Assembly (NCBI GenBank): GCA_002695905.1
Contig: NZQM01000129.1
Span: forward strand, 30,960-94,959
DNA from: Parvibaculum sp.
GTDB lineage: Bacteria; Pseudomonadota; Alphaproteobacteria; Parvibaculales; Parvibaculaceae
DNA: 64,000 bases
Direction: 5' to 3'
Shown: piece by piece, positions 47,528-55,843 of the stretch
Layout: each line of letters opens with the position of its first letter
Position numbering within the stretch: the first letter of the stretch is position 1
Position numbers and translations under genes: made by a program
The notes under the pieces: generated by a model
Told to the model about the DNA's origin: nothing
What the model saw: the letters and a program-made list of their open reading frames with translations, nothing else
Database searches by the model: none

Positions 47528-47630
47528 CTAAAGTGTTTGCAAAACCGACGGTGGTCGTCGAGCGGTGTTACAGTTATTTCTTCTAAAGTGGTTATAATAC
47601 AGACGGTGTTCGTCGAGCGGTGTTACAGTT
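47528..47630 (-). promoter_or_regulatory. Duplicated ~48-bp leader element upstream of copA (period 55 bp)
   Basis: Units 47528-47575 and 47583-47630, about 42/48 identical by eye, each with GACG-N5-CGTC dyad. Confidence 0.7.
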
Positions 47631-47964
47631 TTTGCTCGATTAATGACCATGACGTGCTGGCATCTGCGGCCAAAAGGTGCTGTTCAGGACCATAAACCAT
47701 GACGTTTCTCCAGTAGCTGTTGAGGCCTACCTTAAGCGCAATAACAAACAAGATGACTCCGTAAGTACTGCTTACTCTGATGGGTCAGCAACGCAACGCT
47801 GGTTCAGCCATAATGCGAGGGCGGCCTATAAGGCAGGTGAAGTTCTGTTCCAACGATGAAGGGTCAGAAGGTTCTCTTCATCGACGAGCCTAAATCCACC
47901 ATAAAACAAACCAAGGAGGCCTGCACCTACGGCACCGTGCACCAATGCAATCAATAGGATGAGA

Positions 47965-48429
47965 TCAAACTCGTAAGAGGGTCTTTTGTGCGAAAAGAGA
48001 CCCTGGCATTGGTGGAGGGGACCATAAATATAAGGGCGCTATTGGTAACGCATTTATGGTTGAAGAATGAGAAACGCTTGCAATTGCCTCTTGCGCGAGG
48101 GATTTAGGTGGCGTGGGGCCAACAAATTGTTGTGTTTCTGATTGATTCCAATATTCCGTGGAACACAGTTCTTTGTCGGGCGTTTCATTGTTCCAGTCGG
48201 CGCGATGCAGGCATGATTGACTGGTGCTGAGATCCATCATCGCGCTACTCAACTGCGCGGGTTGGCTTACCGGCGCGCAATCTACACATGATGGCCACAA
48301 CAATGCGAACGCAGCCAAGTAAATCATGGCCGCAGTTGTCAAATTGGCTATTTGCATTCTACCGGCTTGCATGCGGCTCAAATTCCAAATGTTCACGCTT
48401 GTTTGTGTCAGTTTAGTCTCGATCCCCAA
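47965..48429 (-). CDS. Hypothetical exported/membrane protein, possibly part of copper operon
   Basis: 154 aa; hydrophobic MIYLAAFALLWPSCVDCAP segment, ...YLWSPPPMPGSLFAQKTLLRV. Confidence 0.5.
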   Translation of the reverse strand: MGIETKLTQTSVNIWNLSRMQAGRMQIANLTTAAMIYLAAFALLWPSCVDCAPVSQPAQLSSAMMDLSTSQSCLHRADWNNETPDKELCSTEYWNQSETQQFVGPTPPKSLAQEAIASVSHSSTINALPIAPLYLWSPPPMPGSLFAQKTLLRV

Positions 48430-48709
48430 TATATGGCAATCTCAAATATTGGGCGGCCTCTTATACAGGCTATGTTTTAGATCCCTGGTGTTTGCGCTAG
48501 GCCCAGAGCGGAGCCAACGATGCGATGCCGCATGAAGGCTTAAAGGCTCCAGAGGAGGTCTACAGGCTAAATCTCACAAAATGGAATCTTACACAGGCTG
48601 CTAAAAACCAAAGATCTAGCTGTTTCAGTAGGTTGGCGGTCAAACCTTAATAAAATATTGAGTCCGTTTCTCTAGTCTCTGCGCAGCGATTGCATGGAAG
48701 GCAGAGGCA

Positions 48710-49462
48710 TTGGAAGCTCCATTGGCTGCAGGACGGGGAAGACTTGAGGTGCTGGCGCACCGGTTTGTTGTGCCGGGTGAGCGCGCTTATTTGCCTGGTG
48801 CTGCTTGGGCGATGTTTGTCTATTCGATTGCTTTCGTTCCGGTTCTGGTTTTGCTGGCGGCTGCCTGGTTTCAGCCCTTCGTGCCGATCGGAGAACTGAT
48901 GCGCGACAGCCTGTTGGTTGCGGAAGTGTCGGAAGACTGCTGCCATATCTACTATGGCGCTATCTCCAATATCGGTGTGTTGTTGTGGGCGTCTGCTGCG
49001 GCGATCATGTTTTTCACCAGCCTCGTCGTCGCCTTGATGGGCGGACAGCAATACCGTCATCACATTGTTCAATTTGGTCTTGGGGGCTTTCTTACGATGC
49101 TTTTATGCATCGATGATTTCTTCCTCGTGCATGATATTGTTCTTCCAAAGCTTGGTTTTTCAGAAACGCTTGCCTATGTGGTCTACGCATCTTTCACTGC
49201 CCTCTATGTTTGGTACGCGCGGAGCGAAATTCTGGGAGCTCGGTGGCCGATGTTTTTGCTCAGCGTGGGCTTTCTAGCGCTCAGTGTGAAGATTGATGTC
49301 TTCTTCAACATTGATAACGACTTTCGACTTCTCATCGAAGATGGAGCGAAGCTGATTGGCATCACAGCATGGCTTAGTTTTCATGCGGAAGCGGCAGCGT
49401 GTACAATATTGCGGTTAGGTGACGCGGGCCGGACGCCAGAATATCGGTGTCACAACACATGA
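48710..49462 (+). CDS. Hypothetical polytopic membrane protein (TTG start in ORF track; start uncertain)
   Basis: 250 aa with ~6-7 hydrophobic helices; stop overlaps next start (ATGA). Confidence 0.65.
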   Translation: MEAPLAAGRGRLEVLAHRFVVPGERAYLPGAAWAMFVYSIAFVPVLVLLAAAWFQPFVPIGELMRDSLLVAEVSEDCCHIYYGAISNIGVLLWASAAAIMFFTSLVVALMGGQQYRHHIVQFGLGGFLTMLLCIDDFFLVHDIVLPKLGFSETLAYVVYASFTALYVWYARSEILGARWPMFLLSVGFLALSVKIDVFFNIDNDFRLLIEDGAKLIGITAWLSFHAEAAACTILRLGDAGRTPEYRCHNT

Positions 49463-50769
49463 TATCAGTCGCGACCAAACTTTTTTCCGATGGTAAAGAC
49501 AGTCGGCCCTCAATCCTTCTGCTCGGGAATTATCGTCCTGCACTGGCGGTGGCGCGAGGTCTCCGGGATGCGGGATACCGAATCGTTATGGGAAAACGCG
49601 GCGGGGAGGGGTTTAGCGAGTATTCCCGTTTTGTTGACGAAGCGTGGGACCACCCTCCGGTTGAGACAGATGTCGTCGGCCTGCAGGTCGCTCTCACGAA
49701 GTTTTTGTCCGAACGGGAGGATATACAATTCGTTTTGCCGATTAGCGAACCTTTTGTGATGTTCTTTGCGGAGCGCATGCAGACATTGCCGGGCGGCGTA
49801 ACACTTGTTTCTCCAAGGGCAGATCTTGTGAAGACCTGTGCGGACAAGGTCACCATGCTCTACGCCGCAGTTGAGGAAGATGTGCCGGTCTTGCCCTGCG
49901 CCGTCCTTGTCTCCGACAGCGATAACGTCGCGCTTGGACGGGAAGTGGGCCTACCTATAGTCGCGAGGCCTTTGTCGCCTGGCGCTAAGTTCAATGAGAA
50001 GAAGGCGGTCATTATTGACAGTTGGTCTGACTATCAACAGTTCGTGTCTGACTGGTGCAAACCGAACTTTCCGATTCTGATTCAGCGCCAAGCAGTTGGA
50101 CCGCGGGTCAATGTGTTCTTTACTGCCCGTGAGGGTGAGTTGATCAACAATCTTCAAACATATATTCGCCGAACCGACTCCCTTGACGGGACTGGCTATG
50201 CTGTTGATGGGGTGACCGTTGCAACATCTGCGCCGCTTCTTGAGGATTGCGAGAAGCTCGTGAGGGCGCTTGATTACACCGGCATTGGTCTTGCGCAGTT
50301 TATCGTTGATCCCAAAACAGGCGAGAGATGCTTTTTGGAGATCAATCCTCGCATCGCAGGCAGCCAAGCGATCACGGAACAAATGGGCTTTGAGATGAGC
50401 CGTATCGCCGTTGATCTCGCGCTTGGGCTTGATCCCGAGCCGCCAAAGCGGGTCCGAGGAATACGGTCGGGCTTCAGATATGCCTGGGTCTATGGGGACA
50501 TCAGGGGACTGCATACAGCTTTGGCACGAGGAGAGATTGGTGTTGGTGGCGCAATGCGATGGGCGTTAAAGACTTCTTGGACAGCTCTGTGGGCCGATCA
50601 TCATATGACCTGGGCGTGGTATGACCCGGTCCCCACATTGATGTTGTTCGCGCGGCAATTATTCCCCTCGCTTGAACGGCTTTCGGGTACCTCAGTTAAG
50701 GAGGGCCAGTCGTCTGAAGCCGACCTCCCTGTGATGGTCGGTGAGGGTCCTCCTGCGAGGGGCGTATGA
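49459..50769 (+). CDS. ATP-grasp domain ligase-like protein
   Basis: 'ILLLGNYRPALAVARGLRDAGYRIVMGKRGG', 'TGIGLAQFIVDPKTGERCFLEINPRIAGSQAI'; ATG at 49459 (ORF track uses GTG at 49447). Confidence 0.85.
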   Translation: MISVATKLFSDGKDSRPSILLLGNYRPALAVARGLRDAGYRIVMGKRGGEGFSEYSRFVDEAWDHPPVETDVVGLQVALTKFLSEREDIQFVLPISEPFVMFFAERMQTLPGGVTLVSPRADLVKTCADKVTMLYAAVEEDVPVLPCAVLVSDSDNVALGREVGLPIVARPLSPGAKFNEKKAVIIDSWSDYQQFVSDWCKPNFPILIQRQAVGPRVNVFFTAREGELINNLQTYIRRTDSLDGTGYAVDGVTVATSAPLLEDCEKLVRALDYTGIGLAQFIVDPKTGERCFLEINPRIAGSQAITEQMGFEMSRIAVDLALGLDPEPPKRVRGIRSGFRYAWVYGDIRGLHTALARGEIGVGGAMRWALKTSWTALWADHHMTWAWYDPVPTLMLFARQLFPSLERLSGTSVKEGQSSEADLPVMVGEGPPARGV

Positions 50770-52094
50770 AACCAAATTCAGCGGTTTCCGGCTTTCTTAA
50801 GACATCGAGCCTGTTGATGCTGGCACGTATCGGCGGGACAGGGCTTGGGTTTCTTATTCAGCTTGCGTTGGTGCGGCTCATGACACCCGCAGATTATGGC
50901 ATTTATGTCGTCGCCCTGTCTCTGGCTGCTGTGCTCTCCATTTTTTGCGGATTCGGACTACCATCTGTGACCGCTCGATTTGTCGCTGATTACCAGGAAG
51001 CCGGGGACAAAGCGCGGGTTGCCGGTTTCGTTCGCAGTGCAATAGGTCACATCGCGACCATATCAGCCGTGATTGGGGGGCTTGCGGTGATCTTAGTATG
51101 GAGCGACATTGTCGACGTTCCCTATCAAATGCCCTTGGTGCTTGCCTGTCTGACGGCTCCAGTGCTCGCTGTGATGCGGTTTGGCGGCGCTCTGTCAAAC
51201 ACAGCGCGCAGGTTCTACCTGACTTATCTTCCCGACGTTGCTTTTAGGCCGCTTCTTCTAGTCGCTGGTCTTCTTGGCATCTATGCCTTCGCGGTTCCAA
51301 TGACGACCACCAACGTGCTGTTGGTTCATCTTGTGGTGGCATTAGCGGCCGCCTGTTTGCTTTGGGTGGTTTTGCGGCCGCGGCGTCAATTCGGCTTGCA
51401 GGGTCTTCACCCCATCTCTGAAAACAGAACCTGGCGTCTGGCAGCTACTCCGATGATATTTGTTACGTTACTCACGTCTTTTTTGGCTGACATAGATATC
51501 CTGTTATTGAGTGCTCTCCTGCCAGCAGAGGAGGTGGGTATTTTCAGCGTTTGCCTGAGAATCGTGCTGTTGATTGAATTTGGGATCCAAACAGTTTTTC
51601 AGATGAGCATGCCTGATTTTGCGGAGGCGCAGGCTCGTAACGCCACCACCCAGATGAATGCTGCCATGCGCCGCGCCCAGCATATAACATTCTGTTTTAC
51701 ACTGGCAGCACTTTGTGGTGTGGCGGTGTTGGGTGAATGGGTTCTTCTGCTGTTTGGTGAAAGGTTTGCCGTTGGGGCGGATGCCCTTCTGCTATTGGTC
51801 GTTGGACAGGTGTTGCGGTCGCTGTTCGGCCCGGTTACGCAAATATTGACCGTTGCTGGCGCACAAATGCGGAGCCTCGTCAGCTACGGAATTGCGCTCC
51901 TGGTTCTGATTGTCGGCAATGCTGTCTTTGTTCCACTCATTGGCCTTGAAGGTGCAGCCGCTGTTCTTTCATTCTCTTTGGTGCTGGGTGCTCTGCTTCA
52001 GGCGCGGGTAGTGTCGCACAAAATTGGGCTTTCAGTGGTGGGTACGTTTTTCTCTATGGCGACCGCCGATGAGGTGCTGGCTGACAGCCGGTAA
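50766..52094 (+). CDS. Wzx/MATE-type polysaccharide (oligosaccharide) flippase-like protein
   Basis: 442 aa, ~12 TM; 'GLGFLIQLALVRLMTPADYGIYVVALSLAAVLSIFCGFGLPSV'. Confidence 0.85.
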   Translation: MKPNSAVSGFLKTSSLLMLARIGGTGLGFLIQLALVRLMTPADYGIYVVALSLAAVLSIFCGFGLPSVTARFVADYQEAGDKARVAGFVRSAIGHIATISAVIGGLAVILVWSDIVDVPYQMPLVLACLTAPVLAVMRFGGALSNTARRFYLTYLPDVAFRPLLLVAGLLGIYAFAVPMTTTNVLLVHLVVALAAACLLWVVLRPRRQFGLQGLHPISENRTWRLAATPMIFVTLLTSFLADIDILLLSALLPAEEVGIFSVCLRIVLLIEFGIQTVFQMSMPDFAEAQARNATTQMNAAMRRAQHITFCFTLAALCGVAVLGEWVLLLFGERFAVGADALLLLVVGQVLRSLFGPVTQILTVAGAQMRSLVSYGIALLVLIVGNAVFVPLIGLEGAAAVLSFSLVLGALLQARVVSHKIGLSVVGTFFSMATADEVLADSR

Positions 52095-52112
52095 TCCGGC
52101 ACGGCCCAGACC

Positions 52113-52916
52113 TCACTTAAGGTGGGATTTGAAATCTGGTGCGCGTTTCTCGTTAAACGCAGCAACGCCCTCATGGGCTTCATCCGTATCGTAGTAGAGC
52201 GACAATGCCTGAAAGCCGAGTGATCCGATCCCTTTGATGTGATCTGTATCTGCGTTAAATGATCGCTTGGCGATCGCAATCGCGGTGGGGCTTTTTTCGT
52301 TGATCTCCGCGCACCATTTGTTGACTTCGGCGTCAAGCTGATCCCGGGGGACGACCGTATTGATCAATCCCATGTTCAACGCCTCGGCGGCGCTATAGCG
52401 GCGACAGAGATACCACATTTCTCGGGCCTTCTTTTCGCCGACAAGTCGGGACAGGTATGCCGTGCCAAAGCCCGGGTCGACGGAACCCACTTTTGGTCCG
52501 ACCTGTCCAAAGACAGCCGTGTCAGCAGCGATAGTGAAATCGCACAAGGTGCAAAGCACATTGCCGCCGCCGATTGCAAAGCCCTGAACTTTTGCAATGA
52601 CCGGTTTTGGCACATCGCGCATGGCGGCGTGAAGCTCGTCCACTGGAAGACCTATGGTGCCGCGGCCACCATAACCACCATCATGAGAGGATTGATCGCC
52701 GCCGGTACAAAATGCCTTTTCGCCGGCGCCTGCCAGGACAATGGCGCCGATATGTTTGTTCCACCCTGCGCGATTAATCGCGTGGATCAGTTCCTCGACG
52801 GTTTCTGCACGAAAAGCGTTGTATTTTTCCGGCCGGTTGATGGTGATGTAGGCAGTGGCGTCGGCTTCCTGGTACAGAATATCTTCGTAGGTCACACTGC
52901 TCTCCTTTGTTGGCAT
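52113..52916 (-). CDS. badI: Enoyl-CoA hydratase/isomerase family, 2-ketocyclohexanecarboxyl-CoA hydrolase-like
   Basis: 'INRPEKYNAFRAETVEELIHAI', 'GAGEKAFCTGGDQSSHDGGYGGRGTIGLP', 'GQVGPKVGSVDPGFGTAYLSRLVGEKKAREMWYLCRRYSA' closely resemble remembered BadI. Confidence 0.78.
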   Translation of the reverse strand: MPTKESSVTYEDILYQEADATAYITINRPEKYNAFRAETVEELIHAINRAGWNKHIGAIVLAGAGEKAFCTGGDQSSHDGGYGGRGTIGLPVDELHAAMRDVPKPVIAKVQGFAIGGGNVLCTLCDFTIAADTAVFGQVGPKVGSVDPGFGTAYLSRLVGEKKAREMWYLCRRYSAAEALNMGLINTVVPRDQLDAEVNKWCAEINEKSPTAIAIAKRSFNADTDHIKGIGSLGFQALSLYYDTDEAHEGVAAFNEKRAPDFKSHLK

Positions 52917-52989
52917 GGACGTCGCTTGCCATTCTGTTTACGGTTTCGTCAACGATAAAGGGCAAGGGCGCCGGGTCAAAGGGGGAAGC

Positions 52990-53841
52990 ATGAGTAAGTG
53001 GCAGGTCGGGGACTTCACCGTTACGCGGGTGATCGAAATTGAGGTTGCCGGTGGCACCAAATTCCTTTTGCCGCAAGCCACGCCGGAGGCTGTTCGGGAC
53101 TTCAAATGGATGGCGCCACACTTCATGACGTCGGACGGTCATCTGATTATGAGCGTTCATGCGCTGGTGATTGATACCGGCGACCGTAAAATCGTAGTGG
53201 ACACGTGTATTGGCAATGATAAAGAGCGGGAAATTCCGACCTGGAGCCACCTAGCCCTTCCCTTTTTGGATGACCTTCAAAAGGCGGGCTATGCGCGTGA
53301 GGATATCGACACGGTAATGTGTACCCATCTCCATGTTGATCATGTTGGCTGGAACACGATGCTGGTCGATGGCGAGTGGGTGCCGACATTCCCAAACGCA
53401 CGCTATCTGATGGCGGAAAAGGAATTCACCTATTGGCAGTCGCAGGAGAGTGATGCTGGCCAGAAAGTGGTGTTTGCGGACTCGGTGAAGCCTGTGTTTG
53501 ATGCAGGTCTGGTTGACCTTATTCCGCTGGATCATAAAATTTGTGAGGGCATCTGGTTGGAGCCTACTGTAGGGCACACGCCGGGCCATGTGAGTGTGCG
53601 GCTGAGTTCCGAGGGTGAAGAGGCGATCATTACCGGAGACTTTATTCATCATCCTTGTCAACTGGCGCGTCCGGACTGGTGCGCTGTTGTCGATTATGAT
53701 CCAGCTCAGAGTGAAGCGACGCGGCGGGATGTCTTTGCGCGCTATGCGGATACGCCCATGTTGGTCATTGGAACACATTTTGCGACGCCTGCAGCGGGGC
53801 ACATTAAAAGAGACGGCGATGCCTATCGCTTAGACGTGTAG
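52990..53841 (+). CDS. MBL-fold metallo-hydrolase
   Basis: MCTHLHVDHVGWN (HxHxDH), GHTPGHVSV, TGDFIHHP. Confidence 0.92.
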   Translation: MSKWQVGDFTVTRVIEIEVAGGTKFLLPQATPEAVRDFKWMAPHFMTSDGHLIMSVHALVIDTGDRKIVVDTCIGNDKEREIPTWSHLALPFLDDLQKAGYAREDIDTVMCTHLHVDHVGWNTMLVDGEWVPTFPNARYLMAEKEFTYWQSQESDAGQKVVFADSVKPVFDAGLVDLIPLDHKICEGIWLEPTVGHTPGHVSVRLSSEGEEAIITGDFIHHPCQLARPDWCAVVDYDPAQSEATRRDVFARYADTPMLVIGTHFATPAAGHIKRDGDAYRLDV

Positions 53842-53884
53842 GTAAGGGACAATAAGAAAGCCCTTGGCGGACTTTGGGGGAGCC

Positions 53885-54907
53885 ATGAAATTTGTTCGGG
53901 TAGGACTTTTTGTGATCGGTGGTGCCGCCGTCGGTCTTGGCGTCGCGCTTGCGAGTTTGATGTTGGTGCGAGATGACTTGAGTTCCTTTGAGAGCTACTT
54001 TGTTGCGTCAGAGGAAACGAGCGATCCGGCGATCACAGTCCGTTATATGGGCAATACCAACCTGCTTATTTCAGATGGGACGACGACGCTCTTGACGGAT
54101 GGCTGGTTCAGTCGCCCGTCGACAAGTGAGCTCTTGTTTGGCGAGATTGGTCCGGATATGGACGCGATCTCAGACGCGATGACCAAAGGCGAGATTGGTG
54201 ACGTGGCAGCGGTCATTCCTGTTCACAGCCACTATGATCATGCAATGGACTCCCCTGAGGTTGCGCGGCGGACCGGTGCCCTGCTTGTTGGCTCTGAATC
54301 GACAGCAAACATAGGTCGGGGATGGGGATTGCCAGAAGACCAGATCCGCGTTGTCGGGTCAGAAGAACCGATGCGGTTTGGAGATTTCAGGGTGACGCTT
54401 ATCAAGTCACAACATTTCCAGTTTCCTGATCCCGATATGGCTGCGGCAGCGCTCGAAGACCCAGTGATCACAGAACCACTTATCCCTCCGGTAAGAGCTC
54501 TCGACTATAAGATGGGTGGGGCTTATTCCGTTCATGTGGCTCATCCACTGGGAACGTTCCTGCTGCAAGGAAGTGCCGGATTTGTAACCGGCGCTCTTGA
54601 TGGGTATCGAGCGGAGGTTGTGATCCTTGGCGTTGGCGGGGTCGCTGCGCAGACAAAGTCCTATCAGCAGGATTATTGGGAGCAGGTCGTTCGGGTGCTC
54701 CGCCCTGATCGGGTATTTCCGGTACATTGGGACAGCCTGACGGACCCGCTTCAGGACGAGCCGGTCATGCCCAACAAGCTCTGGTCGTGGATTCTGGATT
54801 TCCAAGCCGAAGCAGGGATCAATTATGCGCTGGAGAACGCGCGGAACGATGGCATTGATGCGGCGCTGTTTCCCATGTGGGAAGAGGTTGTTCTTTTCCA
54901 GCAATAG
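53885..54907 (+). CDS. MBL-fold metallo-hydrolase (UlaG/RomA-like), membrane-anchored N-term
   Basis: N-terminal hydrophobic helix, VIPVHSHYDHAMD, 'VFPVHWDSLTDPLQ'. Confidence 0.88.
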   Translation: MKFVRVGLFVIGGAAVGLGVALASLMLVRDDLSSFESYFVASEETSDPAITVRYMGNTNLLISDGTTTLLTDGWFSRPSTSELLFGEIGPDMDAISDAMTKGEIGDVAAVIPVHSHYDHAMDSPEVARRTGALLVGSESTANIGRGWGLPEDQIRVVGSEEPMRFGDFRVTLIKSQHFQFPDPDMAAAALEDPVITEPLIPPVRALDYKMGGAYSVHVAHPLGTFLLQGSAGFVTGALDGYRAEVVILGVGGVAAQTKSYQQDYWEQVVRVLRPDRVFPVHWDSLTDPLQDEPVMPNKLWSWILDFQAEAGINYALENARNDGIDAALFPMWEEVVLFQQ

Positions 54908-54913
54908 GTGTGG

Positions 54914-55777
54914 CTAGTGCAGCTTTGCCAGGAAGACATCGATTGCCGCTGTGACTTCCGGTTCGTCCAGGAAAGGCGCATGCCCGCGGTCCTTTGCTGT
55001 TGCAAGGGTCAGGTCGGGATGTTCGGCGGCCATCTTCTCGGCCGTCGCTGTCGATAGTAGATCGGAGTTTTCCCCCCGCACCAAAAGGACTGGTACGTGG
55101 GAGAGTGCCTTGAATTCCTTCCACATTGTAGGAATGTTCCCGCGCATGAGTTTTGCTGCACGGCGCAGGCCTGTGCCAATTGCGGCGTCATAATCCATTG
55201 CAGGCTTGCCACCTTCATCGCGAAAGGTCATGCGCGCAAAATCATGCCATTTTTTGCCTGGCATGTTCGGGAAATAGCGCTCATTCATCTGTCTTATGGT
55301 GATGGCCGCATCTTCCCATGTTGGTGGGACTTCCATCTTTCCCGCATAGCCCATGATCCGTTCAATGCCGGTCTTGTCGACCTGGGGACCAATGTCATTC
55401 ATCACGACACCTTTTATGGCTGTTGGGCGATGGAGAGCCATGTTCATGGCGACAAGACCGCCGCGAGAGGTGCCGACAATGATCGTATGGTTCACGCCTG
55501 CTGCAGCCATAAGGTCAAGCGTGTCGCGCATCTCATTGAGGGGCGTATAGCCGGTCCATCCTTTCGCATATTCTGATCTTCCGCGACCCCTGAAATCAGG
55601 ACAGATGACACGACGATCACTCGACAGCCTCTCGGCAAGGTCGGCGAAGTCTTTCGAGTTTCTTGTCAGTCCTGGTAGGCAGAGAATGGGCGTTTTGGGT
55701 GATGAGCGCGAGCCATAGTCTCTTGCATAGAGCTTCAGGCCTTCCTGGGAATAGTAGTGAATGTCCTGAAACGTCAT
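54914..55777 (-). CDS. Alpha/beta hydrolase
   Basis: LCLPGLTRNSKDFADLAERL, nucleophile elbow VGTSRGGLVA. Confidence 0.92.
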   Translation of the reverse strand: MTFQDIHYYSQEGLKLYARDYGSRSSPKTPILCLPGLTRNSKDFADLAERLSSDRRVICPDFRGRGRSEYAKGWTGYTPLNEMRDTLDLMAAAGVNHTIIVGTSRGGLVAMNMALHRPTAIKGVVMNDIGPQVDKTGIERIMGYAGKMEVPPTWEDAAITIRQMNERYFPNMPGKKWHDFARMTFRDEGGKPAMDYDAAIGTGLRRAAKLMRGNIPTMWKEFKALSHVPVLLVRGENSDLLSTATAEKMAAEHPDLTLATAKDRGHAPFLDEPEVTAAIDVFLAKLH

Positions 55778-55843
55778 GCGCCTGCGTCTCCAAATTGCTC
55801 CGCAGCAATCATCGGAAGTCCGGGGGGATGTCGCAAGTACCTT

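Noticed and set aside
47677-47859. 60-aa plus-strand ORF upstream of copA
   Set aside because: No recognisable domain and no good RBS; the opposite strand carries a more convincing TM-containing frame.
41278-48700. Possible integrative element inserted at tRNA-Ser
   Set aside because: No integrase, transposase or duplicated tRNA 3' end was seen, so only an accessory-like region is claimed.
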